A stretch of 64,000 bases of DNA from assembly GCA_947311845.1 (NCBI GenBank), contig CAMZMU010000107.1, forward strand, positions 24,014,999 to 24,078,998, written 5' to 3'. The translations under genes were made by a program, and so were the position numbers. Positions 46,674-56,748 of the stretch are shown in pieces. The notes under the pieces were generated by a model. That model was not told the origin of the DNA. It did no database searches and saw nothing but the letters and a program-made list of their open reading frames with translations. The stretch's first letter is position 1; each line of letters opens with the position of its first letter. The stretch comes from Poa pratensis. Taxonomy: Eukaryota; Streptophyta; Magnoliopsida; Poales; Poaceae.

Positions 46674-48340
46674 AGACGAGCTTACTGAAAAACCAAGGCT
46701 CAGATCCGCGTCCGTCAGCTTGACTCCACATAGAGCCACTGGAAGACAAGTTGAACAGTGCTGCTCGGAAGCGCCGAGGCGAAGCCTCTACTCGACATCA
46801 TGCAACACTCCACATGGAATGTGCAGCGTGAAGACTCCTCTCCCATGCTCACTAAAATGTACATACACAAGCAAACTAGAATCAACTGTATTTTGTTACA
46901 TTGGTGATTACTCTAAGCAAAATTGTTTCAATACCTAGTAGACAATTTTGACTCGATAGACAATTTGACTTGCTAGACAATTTTGGCCATGGAAAAAGTA
47001 GTGTCACTGGTTCAGTTTATACTCTACAAGTTTCTATAATGCTACTTACTTAATCATACACTAGAAACTGCTACTGATACATTTGTTAGATCAAACTCTT
47101 ACGGATCTTTAGTTCTTTACCCAATAATACTTATGCGCATCGTAGGAAAAATAGTTCTAGTAAATATCTTGTTACAAAGTACAACTTATTTTCAATGAAA
47201 TACAGTACAAACAAAAACACACAAACTAATGTTTGGTAATATTGATAGATATGTGGTTAAACTATGCAAAAAATAGAAAATTATATACTTGTAATACTAT
47301 AACATGCTAAAAATAAGCCCACATAAGTATAACAGTTCACTATAAATTGTAATAATTTTTATTCGCCGACCCAAATTTTTATTGCACCGAGCCTGGGCGG
47401 AGATTAATGTAAGGGGTGGGGGTGATGAGATTGAGAAAATTCCAAGAAAGCGGAGAATAGGGAATTATTTCTCATTGCAATCGCGATGATGTATAAAAAA
47501 CATGCGATTTATAGCATGACCGTAAACAACGTACGTGATTGGAAACACTAGCCCATTGCACAAGCCTAACTTAGCAGCTAGTACACGCTGCAAGGCCGCA
47601 ACCTCTACAATGCAGCGGGTGGGCTCTCCATTAGGTTCTTCGTCCAGAACCTTGGTTGCTTATTTTGCCTCCTACGACATCTTCCCCCCTCCCTCTGGCT
47701 GCTGGCCAGCCTTCCCTCTTCTGCACAAGCAAAACAAATTAAAAGGTGAAGATTCGAACATGCAACTAGCAAGATAAAATAGGGATTTTAGGACCACGGA
47801 CATGCTCCTCAAACCCACATGTTGCAGTGATGTGGTTGTGAGCCAAATCTCCGAACATGCAGCTAGCAAGATAAAATAGGGACCTTAGGACGACAAACAT
47901 TCGCCGCCACCTCACCATCTGATAGCTCCAATTCTTACCACATTTTTAGAGATGTTTTCCATGGGTTTTTCTTCAAGTTTATTCATATTTGCTCTCTAAA
48001 CCAAACACCCAAATGTTTGGAGATCTTTTATTTTTATGTGACATTTAGGAATTATACACTTTAGGAAGGAAATAAAGTCATATCTGGAATATTGGGTGCG
48101 AATCAAGCATTTTCCTAATGGGTTATTTATTTTCATTCCCCATTTCGCTTAGTTTTCCTTAGTTGTGCCCTACTAGCTTACCTTTCCTCAGTTTTGCCCT
48201 ACTTCACTCTATCGAGGCTTGCGGATAGTCAAGCGGTCGTTTCGGTCAGGTCAACCTCATTTGACCATTATTGCGCTGACAACTTTGATGGGTCGACCCA
48301 AATTGACTGCGGTCTCTCCCGCTGTTGAGTCACGCGTTGT
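46674..48340. other. Intergenic, same as 29,864-31,520; no gene
   Basis: AT-rich sequence with the ~42-bp direct repeat described for copy 1. Nothing else is recognisable. Confidence 0.4.
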
Positions 48341-48348
48341 GGAATTTA

Positions 48349-48392
48349 GTCCCACATCGATAGTTTGCAGGGTGCACGTCCATCTTATAAAC
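48349..48392 (+). promoter_or_regulatory. Pol III-type snRNA promoter: USE and TATA box (copy 2)
   Basis: GTCCCACATCG at 48349-48359 and TTATAAAC at 48385-48392 with 25 bp between, the same spacing as I recall for the wheat U6 promoter. The predicted +1 is G at 48413. Confidence 0.7.
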
Positions 48393-48412
48393 CTGAATTT
48401 GCGATGACTATC

Positions 48413-48478
48413 GTTAGCATTGAATGAAGTGGGCGGCAAAATCAGGCCCGGCCCCCCTTCATTCAATGCTAATTTTTT
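48413..48478 (+). ncRNA. Candidate Pol III short-hairpin RNA (copy 2)
   Basis: +1 G at 48413, stem arms 48414-48429 and 48457-48472 (perfect 16-bp complement), a 27-nt loop starting TGGGCGGC, and the terminator TTTTTT at 48473-48478. The loop is 2 nt longer than in copy 1, but the stem and terminator are identical. This part of contig 2 is far from its end, so it is probably the more accurate version. Confidence 0.5.
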
Positions 48479-48898
48479 ATCAATGGTTGTGGAGTCACAC
48501 GGGGTGGAATGTTTAGTCCCACCTTGCTAGTTTCGAGTACCAGTTTATGCTTGTGATATAAATATTCCAAATGTGATTATCTTGTTTAGAGATGACTAGG
48601 ATAAGTCTATTTGACTTCAGAATGGCCCCAAGATAAAGACTGACATTTTTTATGGATGTTTAGATAAATATTCCCCGAAATTAGAAATAATTCGTTGATT
48701 AAACATGATCAACATTTAATTTCTTCTATTTAGAGATAATTCGACGATTAAGACTAAAATTATAATTTGAAACTGAAATTAAGAAACTATAATATTCATC
48801 GATTAGTACTTGTTCTTCATTACAAAAGTACTAGTTCTTGCGATTAGACTAAACTAATGATTACAAAGGTACTAGTTCTAATCCTACTTCATCTGCCT

Positions 48899-49261
48899 CT
48901 ACCTCTTCGTCGGCAGTGCTGCGCCTCTGTCCTCATCCACGTCATCGACGTTGTGGTCGTGGTCGTCCTCCTCCTCCTCGTCGTGGTCGTCGAGATGCTC
49001 CTCCTCGTCCTCCTCTTCCGAGGCCTCGCCCGCCTCATGCCAGGGGATGTATCCCTCCTGGTCTTCGTCGCTAGCGCGGTCTCTAAGAACATCCTCGTTG
49101 CGCCACCAGTCTGAGCCGTCGTTCGCCATTGCTCGCTCAGAGAGGAGTGTGGTTTTTTTGTTGGCGGCGCTCCGGAGGGAAGAAGGATGAACTGGAATGT
49201 GAACCGCGATGGGGTTTTTATCGGTGAGAACAATGTAGTGCAGCGAGTTGATCGAGGACAA
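48899..49261 (-). CDS. Acidic hypothetical protein, unrecognised
   Basis: An open frame of 120 codons on the minus strand. An internal ATG at 49127-49129 starts MANDGSDWWRNEDVLRDRAS, which leads into a run of Glu, Asp and His (EEEDEEEHLDDHDEEEEDDHD) and ends ALPTKR. I recognise no family; the acidic tail is low-complexity and could arise from the GTCGTCGTC-type repeat. In copy 1 the frame is broken by one-base deletions near the contig end. It may be a gene fragment or chance. Confidence 0.3.
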   Translation of the reverse strand: MSSINSLHYIVLTDKNPIAVHIPVHPSSLRSAANKKTTLLSERAMANDGSDWWRNEDVLRDRASDEDQEGYIPWHEAGEASEEEDEEEHLDDHDEEEEDDHDHNVDDVDEDRGAALPTKR

Positions 49262-50129
49262 TTAACCGCCTTCGGAAGTAGAAGAGACATGAGAGATCGC
49301 TTCGTTTTTTGGCCAAAACCTGTGTTTGACAAGACATGACACTACGGCTTATTCGCAATGATGTTATAAAGTGACTACTATTTCAGTTGAAATTACAGGA
49401 CAATAACCACGATGTTCACCGCATCATCTGGACCATCTTGACGCATATTGTCCACTTGTCGAACAGTTGACATGCATTGTTGGATTGGTCAAATTTACTG
49501 CAACTGAAAATAATATGATCCATCTAAACATGTCACGACCATGTTGGACACGATCTAGCGCGATAATTTGATTTTTACGGGCATACCTGCGTTCATGGCA
49601 TGCCACGGAGCATGCTCTGGACGCAAACTGGCACACGGACTCGCACCAACAGTGCGCGCTCTCAGACACTAAAAATCTGAAAACAATTGTGTTGCAAGTT
49701 TATGATTTTTCTATGATACTAGTACACTAAAAAGGAATATTCCACCATGTTTTCCATTTGTGATTTGTTATCGATTTATGTAATTTTTCGATCGGTCAAT
49801 GCTATTAAACCGATTTAATGAGTGGAATATAGTTACAAAGCTAAAAAATTAAGATATTTCGGGATTATGCCTCCCATATGATATAATTTGTGTGAAAATT
49901 ATGAGAGGTCAATTTTCAATCTTATTTGTGGTATCTACTTCACACAAAATGAGGATTTTGGCACTAACGTTTTATAGAAAAAGAACAATTCAAATAATCT
50001 CGTAATCTTGCAAGGAGAGAGGTGGATGGGCCAAGAACAAAAGTGGTGTATATAGGCAGGAGAGAGATAGATTGTGTCAGATTATTGATCAACTAGATGT
50101 CAAGGTCGAAACTCATTCCCTAACTAATG

Positions 50130-50827
50130 TGGAACGGACACTTTAAGAAGGGCATCCCTTAGTTTGGAGAAACTCCGAAGGGAGAAAGAAATTAAATGGG
50201 CGCAACGGGCTAAAGTGAAATTTATTCAAGAAGGGGGAAGTAATACGAAATACTTCCACCTCATTGCTAATGGTAAACACCGTAAGAAAAAATCTTTTAG
50301 TTAGAACAAGATGTGGGGACAACTGTAGGACAAGATAATTTAAAACTGTACATCACAAATTACTACAAAAAATTATTTGGAGCACCGGCACCGAGTAATT
50401 TTTCCTTAGATGAGTCTTTGAATGAGGATATACCGAAATTATCAGATGAGGAAAATAGCATCCTGGTTGCGGATTTTACTTCTAATGAGGTATATGGTGC
50501 CATTATGCAAATGGAACATCATAAAGCTCCAGGACCAGATGGGTTTCCTGCTGAGTTTTATCAATTGTTTTGGAATGTTATCAAGGATGATCTAATGGCA
50601 ATGTTTGTAAAGTTAAAAGCAGGAGAGCTTTGATCTGTACAAATTAAACTTTGGTATAATAACCTTGCTGCCTAAAAAGGAGAATGCGGTTCAAATTCAG
50701 CAATACCGGCCTATTTGTTTGCTCAATGCGAGTTTCAAAATCTTTACGAAGGTTGGAACAAATAGGATTTTGGTGTTGTTGACAAATTTGTAAAACCGAC
50801 CCAAACTGCTTTTATGCCAGGGAGGCA
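50130..50827 (+). pseudogene. LINE ORF2, reverse transcriptase N-terminal part
   Basis: The frames read QRAKVKFIQEGGSNTKYFH, then MEHHKAPGPDGFPAEFYQLF, then ITLLPKKENAVQIQQYRPIC and finally PTQTAFMPGR, which is the fingers region of plant L1-type reverse transcriptase in the right order. Several frameshifts and a stop are present (for example TTTTAG after KHRKKKS). The Helitron interrupts the codon for His in MPGRHILEG. Confidence 0.88.
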
Positions 50828-50849
50828 TCTAAAGAAATAAACGGTGAGA

Positions 50850-51640
50850 CCCATTAGAGGCTCCTCAGCGATTTAGCCTTTCTGGCCGTCCGATCCTCCC
50901 CGCTCCGTGCCTCCGCTCCGTCCGATCCCTGCCGGCTCCTCGAGTCGGAATGAATAGGGATTTGCAAAGTCGGTAACCGTACCAACCTTATTGCACCCAC
51001 TCTCGCTGACATCCGACATGGATCACCGTTGTAGCCCGAGGGCCCGCCCGTCGGCCTCATGGTTCGTGTTTAATCGGTGTGGCGGAGTGGCGACAGTGCC
51101 AAAGATTCCAAGCGTGTTCCTCCCATTGGTTGGTTTTGTTCATTTACCATTCTAGGTTTTAGGGAGTGCATTGCGTGTCCGTCCGGGAGAGTGATCATGC
51201 TACGTGGTTCCTCTCCCCTCTCCCTCGCTGACCACGGGTCCCTCCCTCTCCTTGGCCCACATGTCGGTTGCTCGGGACGTTGCATCGCCGATGTTTCCCT
51301 TGCGAGCGTCGCCGATGCGTCTTTTCTATAGTCAAGTGCTTATTTTCTACAGTACAATGGGGCGCGTTCGGTATTTAGCAGGATCGACACTGTTCGTGAT
51401 GTCAGCTGAAAATCGGGCCCGATTTCACCGTCCTACATGGCGTCTTTCCATTCGTCGGCGGGTACGTTGCACTGTGCTGGTAGTCAGAAGGCCCGATTTC
51501 GCATCACGCTGGCGGCTCGCCATTGGTTGCGAGTGGTTACCGACCAAAATACAGTGCTTCGGGGAACGGGATATATAGGTTGTTTTCTGGATCGGATGAT
51601 TACTGCAGCTCTCATTTCTTCCTCTCCTTTCTTACTCAGT
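50850..51640. other. Helitron, left part: GC-rich promoter-like sequence
   Basis: Short frames on both strands, no domain. GGATATATAGG at 51,568-51,578 is TATA-like, and the T-rich repeats follow it. This could be a captured promoter and leader. Confidence 0.3.
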
Positions 51641-51649
51641 TGTACTGTT

Positions 51650-52500
51650 GATGTGTGCGATCTGTTCTTTTTATTGTTTGTTGTTGTGATTGTGCTATTG
51701 TGTGATTTTTGGGTGTTTAATTAGTTTAGTTATCCACGGTCCTCTTGTCGTGTAGTTTTTTCGTGTTCCCTTTTGTATTTACGATCTGTTGCTTCACTAT
51801 TTCGTGCCGTGTTTGTGACGTGTTTTCTTTTTTGTTTCCCCATGTTGATGCAGGTCGACTTGTTGCTGCGGATCGATCGTGTCTGCGCGCCAGCTTCGCC
51901 CCGGGTTGTATATCAGGTATTTTCCTGTCTTATTTCGGATCGTGTTTATCCTATTGCGAATCCTTTTGTTCCTACGGATCGTTTCTTTGTACCGTCTTCC
52001 TGTCATGTGTTGCTAACAGTTTTTCTTTTGTTCTTCCGTTTTGATGCAGGCCGGTTTCTTGCTGCTTATTTACTTTTGCCGTATTTGCTTTTGTTTTTTT
52101 CGTGTTATTGTATTTCTCGATTTTCTTGCGGCTGTATCGTTTTGGGCGTTGAGGTCTTTGTTACTTTCGATCGGTGCTTTGGACCGTGTTCCTGTCGTGT
52201 TGCTAGACATTTTTTTGTTTGTTTTTCACTACCTCTATGCAGGCCGGTTTCTTGCTGTAAATTTTACGTTCCTCGTGTCTCGGCTTACTTTTTTGTGTTT
52301 CTTCTATTTCTTGATTTTTCTGTAGTCGTTTTGGGTTGTCCCAGCTTCATCCCGGTTGTAAATTCGTTCTTTTTCTTTCGTTTCTGATTTGGTTCATCCT
52401 GTTGGGAATCCTTTCGTCGGTGAGTGCGTGTGTTATTTGTGGACGTGTTTGGTTATTTTCATGGTATCTTGCTGCGGGTCCTTTTTGGTATAGGTACGTG
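51650..52500 (+). repeat. About four T-rich ~195-bp degenerate repeats resembling introns
   Basis: The words GATGCAG|GTCGACTTGTTGCTGC (51,854), GATGCAG|GCCGGTTTCTTGCTGC (52,051), TATGCAG|GCCGGTTTCTTGCTG (52,244) and ATCTTGCTGCGGG (about 52,465) recur every ~195-215 bp, each preceded by a T-rich tract. The layout resembles repeated 3' splice sites. The 204-codon frame across them is a by-product of T-rich composition. Confidence 0.6.
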
Positions 52501-52626
52501 TGTTTCTATGTCATCCTTCTATGTGCGTTCCTCTGTCGGCTTTCTATTTGTTGTGTCTATATTCCGTGCGATTGTGTTTTACCTTTAATTGGTTATTTTC
52601 TCATGTGATGCTTGTCTGTATCAGAG

Positions 52627-52842
52627 TCACCGAGCCGGCGAGCGAAAATCGGCGGGACTGGCTTCTCTGTTTTACTGGGCATTGACCCCGCCGACACCCT
52701 GAAGTCGGCTAGACTGGTCTTCTATGTTTACTGTGCATCAACCCCGCCGACTGCCTGAAATCGTCGGGACTGGCCGTCTCCGTTTTGTTGTGCATCTACC
52801 CCGCCGACTCACTGGAGTCGGCGTGACATTCGTTTCTCTGGC
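52627..52842 (+). repeat. 57-bp tandem repeats, about 3.7 units
   Basis: ACCCCGCCGACxxCCTGAA(G)TCGGC..GACTGG starts at 52,684, 52,741 and 52,798, exactly 57 bp apart, with a partial unit from 52,627. Confidence 0.85.
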
Positions 52843-53327
52843 AACTCAATGGAAAATAAAACTGACATGATAGTACGTGTCGGTGAACATGAACAAATTA
52901 GTGGATCCACGGGTTAACCGTTACGAGAAAACAACGGAATTTTTTTCCTTGGATTGTCTGACTATTTTCTTTGTAGGTCGTCAGTTCGTTGGATGGATCT
53001 TCGTTTCGTGGGTCTGCTTGGAGATTTTTGGCCTTGGAGGTACCCGCCGGTTCATATGTTATGGCAGTTCAATCTGTTTTTACATTACATTGCTTAAGGT
53101 TGTTGTATTTTTATTTTGCGTTTGTCATGTGTTTGTGCTCTGTTTTTTTCCTGTTTGTGTGGTGGGTTTGCCTATATTTCTGTCCGTATGACGTGGTGTG
53201 TCTGACCTATCTTTCCGTGACGCCCGTGTGTGTCACATTTCTTAAATGACCGCTGCTTGTGATTTAGGGGTACACTAGGGAAATATATAGGCCTTTTCTT
53301 TATTTCTTTCGGTGTTGGCGTTATCCT

Positions 53328-53661
53328 TTGATGCCTATATGGATTAGACTACATAACAACATAAAGATGTTCCAACGACGATGGTCAAACTTGGTACTCT
53401 GTCTTGGTCTTATCCTTTTGTCTTCATGGGTTGTGGGCGTGTCGCTTGGGCGTCACCTGCTCTGCCAACTCCACGCGTTGGGTGGGTAAATGCATGCCAG
53501 TTGAGACCGACTTCAGGGAGCCAGCCATGAGTCAAACTTGGTACTCTGTTTTAAAAAAATTAAAAGACCAAGTGATAAAAATAAGAACCTTATCTCTTGA
53601 TGTTGAGAATACCGAATCTTGGATGCTTATACGGATTAGACTACATAACAACATAAAGATA
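53328..53661 (+). repeat. ~42-bp direct repeat in the Helitron
   Basis: GGATTAGACTACATAACAAC with neighbouring bases occurs at about 53,328-53,371 and 53,617-53,661. TCAAACTTGGTACTCTGT is also repeated (about 53,387 and 53,530). Confidence 0.8.
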
Positions 53662-53910
53662 TTAGTTTATTTGCATAGTAGATGGTCTAGAGAGGAGGAA
53701 GAAGATCAGATTGGTGAAATGACTAAATTGGTACTGATTTTCTTCCCTACACGTGTGTAAAAGTGTACGTGTTTTGGCAAGATCACCGCTGGAGCTCCAC
53801 TTGAAATGACAAAAATTGGTACTGATTTTCTAGACACATTTTAGTGTACAGTTAACTCTATGGAAAACCGTAAGCTTCGGGAAGTCTCGATTGCACATTC
53901 GAAGGGTGCA

Positions 53911-54517
53911 TTAAGACGGAACCTGGAGTCGGCGGGGTCGGGTGGTGCCTTAAGACGGGAACCTGGAGTCGACGGGGTCGGGTGGTGCGTTAAGACGGGA
54001 ACCTGGAGTCGGCGGGGTCGGGTGATGCGTTAAGACGGAAACCTGGAGTCGGCGGGGTTGGGTGGTGCGCTAAGACAGGAACCTGGAGTCGGCGGGGTCG
54101 GGTGGTGCCCTAAGACGGAACCTGGAGTCGGCGGGGTCGGGTGCTAAGACAGGAACCTGGAGTCGGCATCTGGAGTCGGCGGGGTCGGGTGGTGCGCTAA
54201 GACGGGAACCTGGAGTCGGCGGGGTCGGGTGGTGCGCTAAGACGGGAACCTGGAGTCGGCGGGGTCGGGTGGTGCACTAAGACGGGAACCTGGAGTCGGC
54301 ACCTGTAGTCGGGTGGGCCGAGTTGTGCACTAAGACGGAAACCTAGAGTCGGCACCTGGAGTCGGCTGGGTGGAGTGGTGCACTAAGACGGAAACCTGGA
54401 GTCGGCGGGGTCGTGTGGTGCACTAAGACGGAACCTGGAGTCGGCGGGGTCGGGTTGTGCACTAAGACAGACCATGGAGTCGGCGGGGTTGGGTGGTGCA
54501 TTAATACGGGAACCCGG
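53911..54517 (+). repeat. Tandem array of ~40-bp units, about 14 copies
   Basis: Units of the form AACCTGGAGTCGGCGGGG TCGGGTGGTGC..TAAGACGGG follow each other from 53,911 to 54,517. Period is 38-42 bp, with a few longer units formed by internal duplication of CTGGAGTCGGC. This is a minisatellite; there are no unique spacers. The same GGAGTCGGC word occurs elsewhere in the Helitron. Confidence 0.92.
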
Positions 54518-54559
54518 ATGATGAGGAGGGTGGAGTGGTCAGTAAAGTCGGCGAGCTGG

Positions 54560-54722
54560 ATAGAAGACGATTTTCGAAATTAAATATAGCCGCTAAGTTA
54601 GATCATTATCCTTTGGCTTTTACTAATCAAATGTTACAAAGGTTAGCTAAGAGCACTCAATTTTGTTTGGTCGATGGTTATTCTGGTTTTTCTCAGATTG
54701 CTGTTAGACACGAAGATATTTA
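54560..54722 (+). pseudogene. Ty3-type retrotransposon reverse-transcriptase fragment
   Basis: The frame 54535-54723 reads DHYPLAFTNQMLQRLAKSTQ then FCLVDGYSGFSQIAV. It matches the Ty3/gypsy RT block (KDHYPLPFIDQMLERLA..FCFLDGYSGFSQI). Only about 45 codons are present, so it was captured or inserted as a fragment. Confidence 0.8.
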
Positions 54723-56129
54723 ATTATGTTCTGTTTGCTATCGTGTTTATAGCTTTGTGTTATATTTTTCGTTTGATCGGCCCCTTCTTTATTTCTTTCG
54801 GTAACGTCTTTATATTGGTTGGTTTCCGTGTGCCGGTTCCACCGCCCGTGAATAGTTTCTTATGTTACGTCGCTGGTCAAACACAACATTTACTGTTGGC
54901 TTTAAATGGTTGTCTGCTCGTGTATCGACAACTCTAACTTGCGCCTCCATAAGTCGGATCCCTGGAGTCAGCACTTTATGTACGTGACGATGACGTCCTT
55001 GGTTATGTAGCCATGTTCGAGACGTCATGATGCTCCTGTTTGCATGCATAAACGATATGGTTACCAACCACGGCGAGGCGGATTATACCGGGATGTACAG
55101 GCGCTCTGTGATCCGCCAGGCGTGCAACCGGACATGAACAGTGCTCGTGTGTCATCGGGTCTAACTTGCACTCATACAGATTGAGGATCAGGAACGTTTG
55201 TCAAGCCGACTCTAGGGAGCCGGCTCGACCTGACGGTGTATTAAGACGGAGATGATTCTGAGTGGTTACCCACCTAGCTGTCATTTATTATTGTGTTGCC
55301 GCGTATTGAAGCTTTGACTTTTCCTAGGATCTCTGGAGTCCGCATGAATAGCGTTTGTCATCAATGTTGAGCGTACCAATCTGCAGCAACAGTAATTGGA
55401 TCATGCGAACTTTCTCGACCACGACATTCATTCCTGCCTTTAAATCTCTCTCTGCTCGTGAACCGACAGGTCTTGCTCGTCCGACTGTCCCGTTGGATTT
55501 ATGTTCGAGATAATTTATAACCGCGTATGAACAGTGTGACGAAGGAGGTAACTTGCATGGAAGAAAATGATGTCATTTAATTAAGTCAGACTGATTAAGT
55601 CGGCACGGCAGCCTAGCAAGGCATATATTGTCTTGTCCGTCCTAACGCACCGTCCGACTCCCTGGAGTCGGCGTCACTAGTTCAGAATAAAGAGAAGGTT
55701 CCTAATCCTCTTAGTGGCATCTCGCTGTTGGCTCGTCTCTACAGTACGTTCATATTCGCCAAGCTGACATGTACATGGTACATACGAAGGAAGGGCCTTG
55801 CACGGAAGAAAAGGATGTCAGTAGATTAAGCCGGACCGATTAAGCCGGCACGGCCCGTTGTATGGAAGAGGTCTTCACACGTCCTGGGGTGTATAGCCTC
55901 ATCGTACCATGGAACTGATCGATCTACAACGATGCCACCTCGAAAATGGAAGGAAAGACCGGAAAAAAAGACGACCACACGAGTGTATCGCAAAAGCAAT
56001 GACCAACTAAAAGCACGGGTTGGGCGCGCGACGTGTGTGAAACCAGGGTGTTCTCGATGGTTGTTTATCGAGGCGTGCCTGCCGATGTTCTGCGTGTGAT
56101 CCCATCGGTAGCCGTGTTCAACTTGTCGC
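54723..56129. other. Helitron middle: unidentified sequence with a ~58-bp direct repeat
   Basis: GGAAGAAAATGATGTCATTTAATTAAG..GGCACGGC (about 55,558-55,613) and GGAAGAAAAGGATGTCAGTAGATTAAG..GGCACGGC (about 55,804-55,855) are diverged repeats. CCGACTCCCTGGAGTCGG, a perfect 18-bp palindrome, lies at about 55,651-55,668. No protein domain is recognised. Confidence 0.45.
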
Positions 56130-56486
56130 GTGTGTATTGTCACGTACACAAGTGATAGGGACAAACAGTTCTGGTCCATGCGGTATATACATAATCTATC
56201 ACTGAGCAGCGAGATGGAGAAGGTCAGTCATGTCGACTCCGTGGAGTCGCGCATCGCCAGGCAGCCAGACCAAACATATTCTGAGTTTTATTGTTTTGTG
56301 CTTGCCGTATGCCGGCGAGTGGGAAGCCGGCGCCGACGCCTGATCGATGACGTCTTCTGCTCGCTACACCAACTTCACTGCAAGACTAAGACCACCCTCT
56401 CTCTTCGTCAACTGAAGGATGAAGTCAGCAAGACAGGGGCCCTGCTCTTTAAGCTGGCCACTGTGTCGGTTTTTGGGTGCGTTTAG
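56130..56486 (+). CDS. Hypothetical frame of 118 codons, unrecognised
   Basis: It reads KMEKVSHVDSVESRIARQP in part and RRRLIDDVFCSLHQLHCKTK further on. No known domain is apparent. It is convergent with the zf-XS gene, whose stop lies 263 bp downstream. It may be part of a captured exon. Confidence 0.25.
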   Translation: MCIVTYTSDRDKQFWSMRYIHNLSLSSEMEKVSHVDSVESRIARQPDQTYSEFYCFVLAVCRRVGSRRRRLIDDVFCSLHQLHCKTKTTLSLRQLKDEVSKTGALLFKLATVSVFGCV

Positions 56487-56748
56487 TTTGCAGAGGAGGC
56501 GAGAAAATCAAGACCTATGGATGCATAGATCTCACAGTAGGGGTACGTACATGTAGTTGTTAATGCGGTGCTTACCTTGGTATTAGTGACATGTTCAACA
56601 CGCAAGGTAAAACTAAACCGAACAGTGCTCATATATCACATAGCCACATAGGTAGGGTTTTTTAGGTACAATTGTCCGGTAGTAGCATATATATGCATTA
56701 TAGAAGATAAACAGATGCTCTAACAGGACAATTTCTTCACACCTTTCT

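Larger units (their letters stand above)
33254..50075. repeat. Copy 2 of the 16.8-kb duplication (start of contig 2)
   Basis: Collinear with 16,423-33,240. Within the first few kb this copy lacks bases that copy 1 has (for example GATACATCC for GATACCATCC, CCATTAG for CCATTTAG, AAGGAACAG for AAGGAAACAG). Near the other end the situation reverses and copy 1 lacks bases. Features inside it that matter are listed below; the micro-insertions and minor MITEs repeat those of copy 1. Confidence 0.95.

Noticed and set aside
51773..52387. 204-codon Phe/Leu/Cys-rich frame as a membrane protein
   Set aside because: It follows from T-rich, intron-like repeats; frames in all three registers look alike.
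53911..54517. CRISPR-like array of ~40-bp repeats
   Set aside because: The units are head-to-tail without unique spacers and lie in a plant Helitron; it is a minisatellite.
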